Below are positions 62,727 to 64,000 of a stretch of DNA of 64,000 nt, piece after piece. The DNA comes from Himantopus leucocephalus (Eukaryota > Chordata > Aves > Charadriiformes > Recurvirostridae): the NCBI GenBank assembly GCA_003993805.1, contig RSEF01000004.1, positions 3,019,915 through 3,083,914 of the forward strand. The letters are read 5' to 3'. A program made the position numbers and the translations under genes. Every line of letters begins with the position of its first letter. Position 1 is the first letter of the stretch. A model generated the notes under the pieces. The model made no database searches. It saw nothing but the letters and a program-made list of their open reading frames with translations, and was not told the origin of the DNA.

Positions 62727-62862
62727 CCATCTAATCACTGTCAAGTCACCACTGTCTAATCACTGTTTCATTGCCATCCAATTATTGCTTAATCACCATT
62801 TGATTACCATTTAATTATCATTCAATCATCAATTATCACTTGATCATCATTTAATTTTCAAT
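62727..62862. repeat. degenerate short tandem repeat, unit about TAATCACCATT
   Basis: About a dozen diverged copies of a roughly 11-base unit lie head to tail: TAATCACTG, TAATCACCATT, GATTACCATT, TAATTATCATT, GATCATCATT and others. Unit length wanders between 9 and 14. It is low in G and rich in TCA/TTA steps. Confidence 0.7.
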
Positions 62863-62883
62863 AAAACCCTTTTAGTTAACCCC

Positions 62884-62995
62884 ATAACAGAATCCCAGAC
62901 TGGTCAGGGTTGGAAGGGCCCTCTGGAGCNNNNNNNNNNTTCTCCAGACTGAAAAGCCCCAAGTCCCTCAGCCTTTCCTCAGTGATGACTTCTCT
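62884..62995 (-). mobile_element. CR1 remnant split by a 10-N gap
   Basis: The reverse-complement CR1 3' end (AACAGAATCCCAGACTGGTC, then GGTTGGAAGGGCCCTCTGGAG) is followed by ten N (62930-62939). After the gap comes TTCTCCAGACTGAAAAGCCC, the reverse complement of the RT C-terminal LRDLGLFSLE region. In CR1 these two parts are normally far more than 10 bases apart, so either the element is deleted or the gap is undersized. Confidence 0.85.
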
Positions 62996-64000
62996 TAATT
63001 CACCTGTGACAGCACCTCCACTAGTGACTTCCCCTCCTGACAGACAGAGCCCGGTGGCTTGCTGACCCACCTCCCTGGCAGTTCTTTCTCCCGCACCTTC
63101 CAAGCACTGGTCTACATGGTGCCCGGTACCACCTCGCGCTGCACCTCTCCCGCCCCGCTGCAGCACGGCCGTACCCACGACCCGCAGTGCTGCCCACTCC
63201 GTTCCTCCCTGCTCCACACCTCCTCTCTGCAGCTGCACGGCTACAACACCACCACCTACCTGAGGCAGAGGCCATGCCAGTTAGACGTGGGAATTGCAAG
63301 TACACAGATGAGGCCAGAGATGCCCCAGTCGCCTCCTGACCCTTATCAACGCTGGTGCACTTTGAAGGTTCCCTCCCCTCTCCCCCTGTGCTCAACCTCC
63401 GCCGCAGTCGCTCTCCCTCCGGCTGCTGGGATCCTCTCCTCTCTCTGTCACAGCCTCGGTCCACATTAGGGATCAGAAAGGAACAGAGACGCTACCTCCT
63501 ACGCTGGTCCCTGAGCCACCCCAGCTCCTGCCTGTGTGTCTCCTTTCTGCCCCGTTCGCCGTGTCCAGGCGGAGCCGGCCAACCCACCCCGCTCCTCCAG
63601 ATGAGGTCCCCTGCTCTGCCCTCTGCTCCGGCCAGCTCACGCTGGGCAGAGACGGAGCTCCGCAGGGACACGGCAGCAGCCTGTTTCCAAGGCAAGGGAA
63701 CACCTAGGTCAGCCTCTCCATCCCCTCTGCAGAGCAGGACAAGAAACACTCGGAAAACAACAGTCAAGGAGATGGAACTGCCACGAATACTTACTAGAGG
63801 CTACTGCAGGCGGCCAAGTGTCCCTACCCAGTGCCAATTTACCACAACTTCGCTGGGATTATACACCCCAGAAACAGCCGTAGGAGAAAAGACACAGATT
63901 TGCTTATGAAATAAAGTTAATGCCCAGTTCTTTGTAGATTTTACTCTTGTGGCCTTAAACTTTCAAAAACTTTGCACACCAGCACTGAGCACACGTCCAC

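Larger units (their letters stand above)
61915..64000 (-). other. ENOX2: ENOX2 intron reaching the right window edge
   Basis: No further ENOX2 exon was found here. Contents are a GC-rich patch at about 62310-62570, a degenerate short tandem repeat at 62727-62862, and a CR1 remnant broken by a 10-N gap. Open frames at 63000-63900 overlap on both strands in C-rich sequence and resemble nothing known. Confidence 0.6.

Overview
This is vertebrate nuclear DNA, almost certainly from a bird. The evidence is several CR1 LINE fragments (one with readable reverse-transcriptase protein), sparse small repeats, multi-exon genes with GT/AG introns, and two genes whose proteins closely match vertebrate CYSLTR1 and ENOX2. 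The repeat content fits Aves generally; I cannot name the species. Most of the window is intergenic or intronic, and nearly all open frames in it are chance.

Layout. 1-8134: no gene recognised; a dense GATA-motif cluster lies near 2.65 kb. 8135-8831 (minus): a diverged, truncated 7TM receptor exon resembling the CysLT/P2Y family, probably a relic. 8832-17551: gene-free, with a tRNA-derived SINE-like sequence near 13.4 kb, a 100-N gap at 14566 next to a possible LTR end, and a probable CYSLTR1 3' flank or UTR. 17552-18589 (minus): the intact CYSLTR1 coding exon (345 aa), with a splice acceptor just upstream. 22330-23560: a CpG island with GC boxes, a strong minus-strand splice donor and a perfect 110-copy CCCGT/ACGGG pentanucleotide array; it may be the CYSLTR1 promoter and first exon. 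23645-24210: a CR1 fragment. 24.2-51.3 kb: long gene-free DNA with CR1 scraps, a pyrimidine tract and an assembly-type 46-bp duplication. 51348-52347: a 1000-N gap.

52600-61914 (minus): five exons of ENOX2 plus a candidate 57-nt cassette exon. They encode the middle and C-terminal coiled-coil region up to the FLHVHPF segment. Exons for the N-terminal RRM lie beyond the right edge. The final exon (ending in the TGVGASL region in human) is not visible and may be in the gap. 61915-64000 is ENOX2 intron with a CR1 remnant and a degenerate 11-bp repeat.

The two genes are on the same strand but do not obviously function together. CYSLTR1 is a lipid-mediator GPCR and ENOX2 is a cell-surface oxidase/thiol exchanger. 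I see no operon, CRISPR array or prokaryotic system. The most unusual items are the G-quadruplex-capable 550-bp array at a promoter, the receptor relic near CYSLTR1, the candidate extra ENOX2 exon, and the loss of the EEMTE motif in ENOX2.
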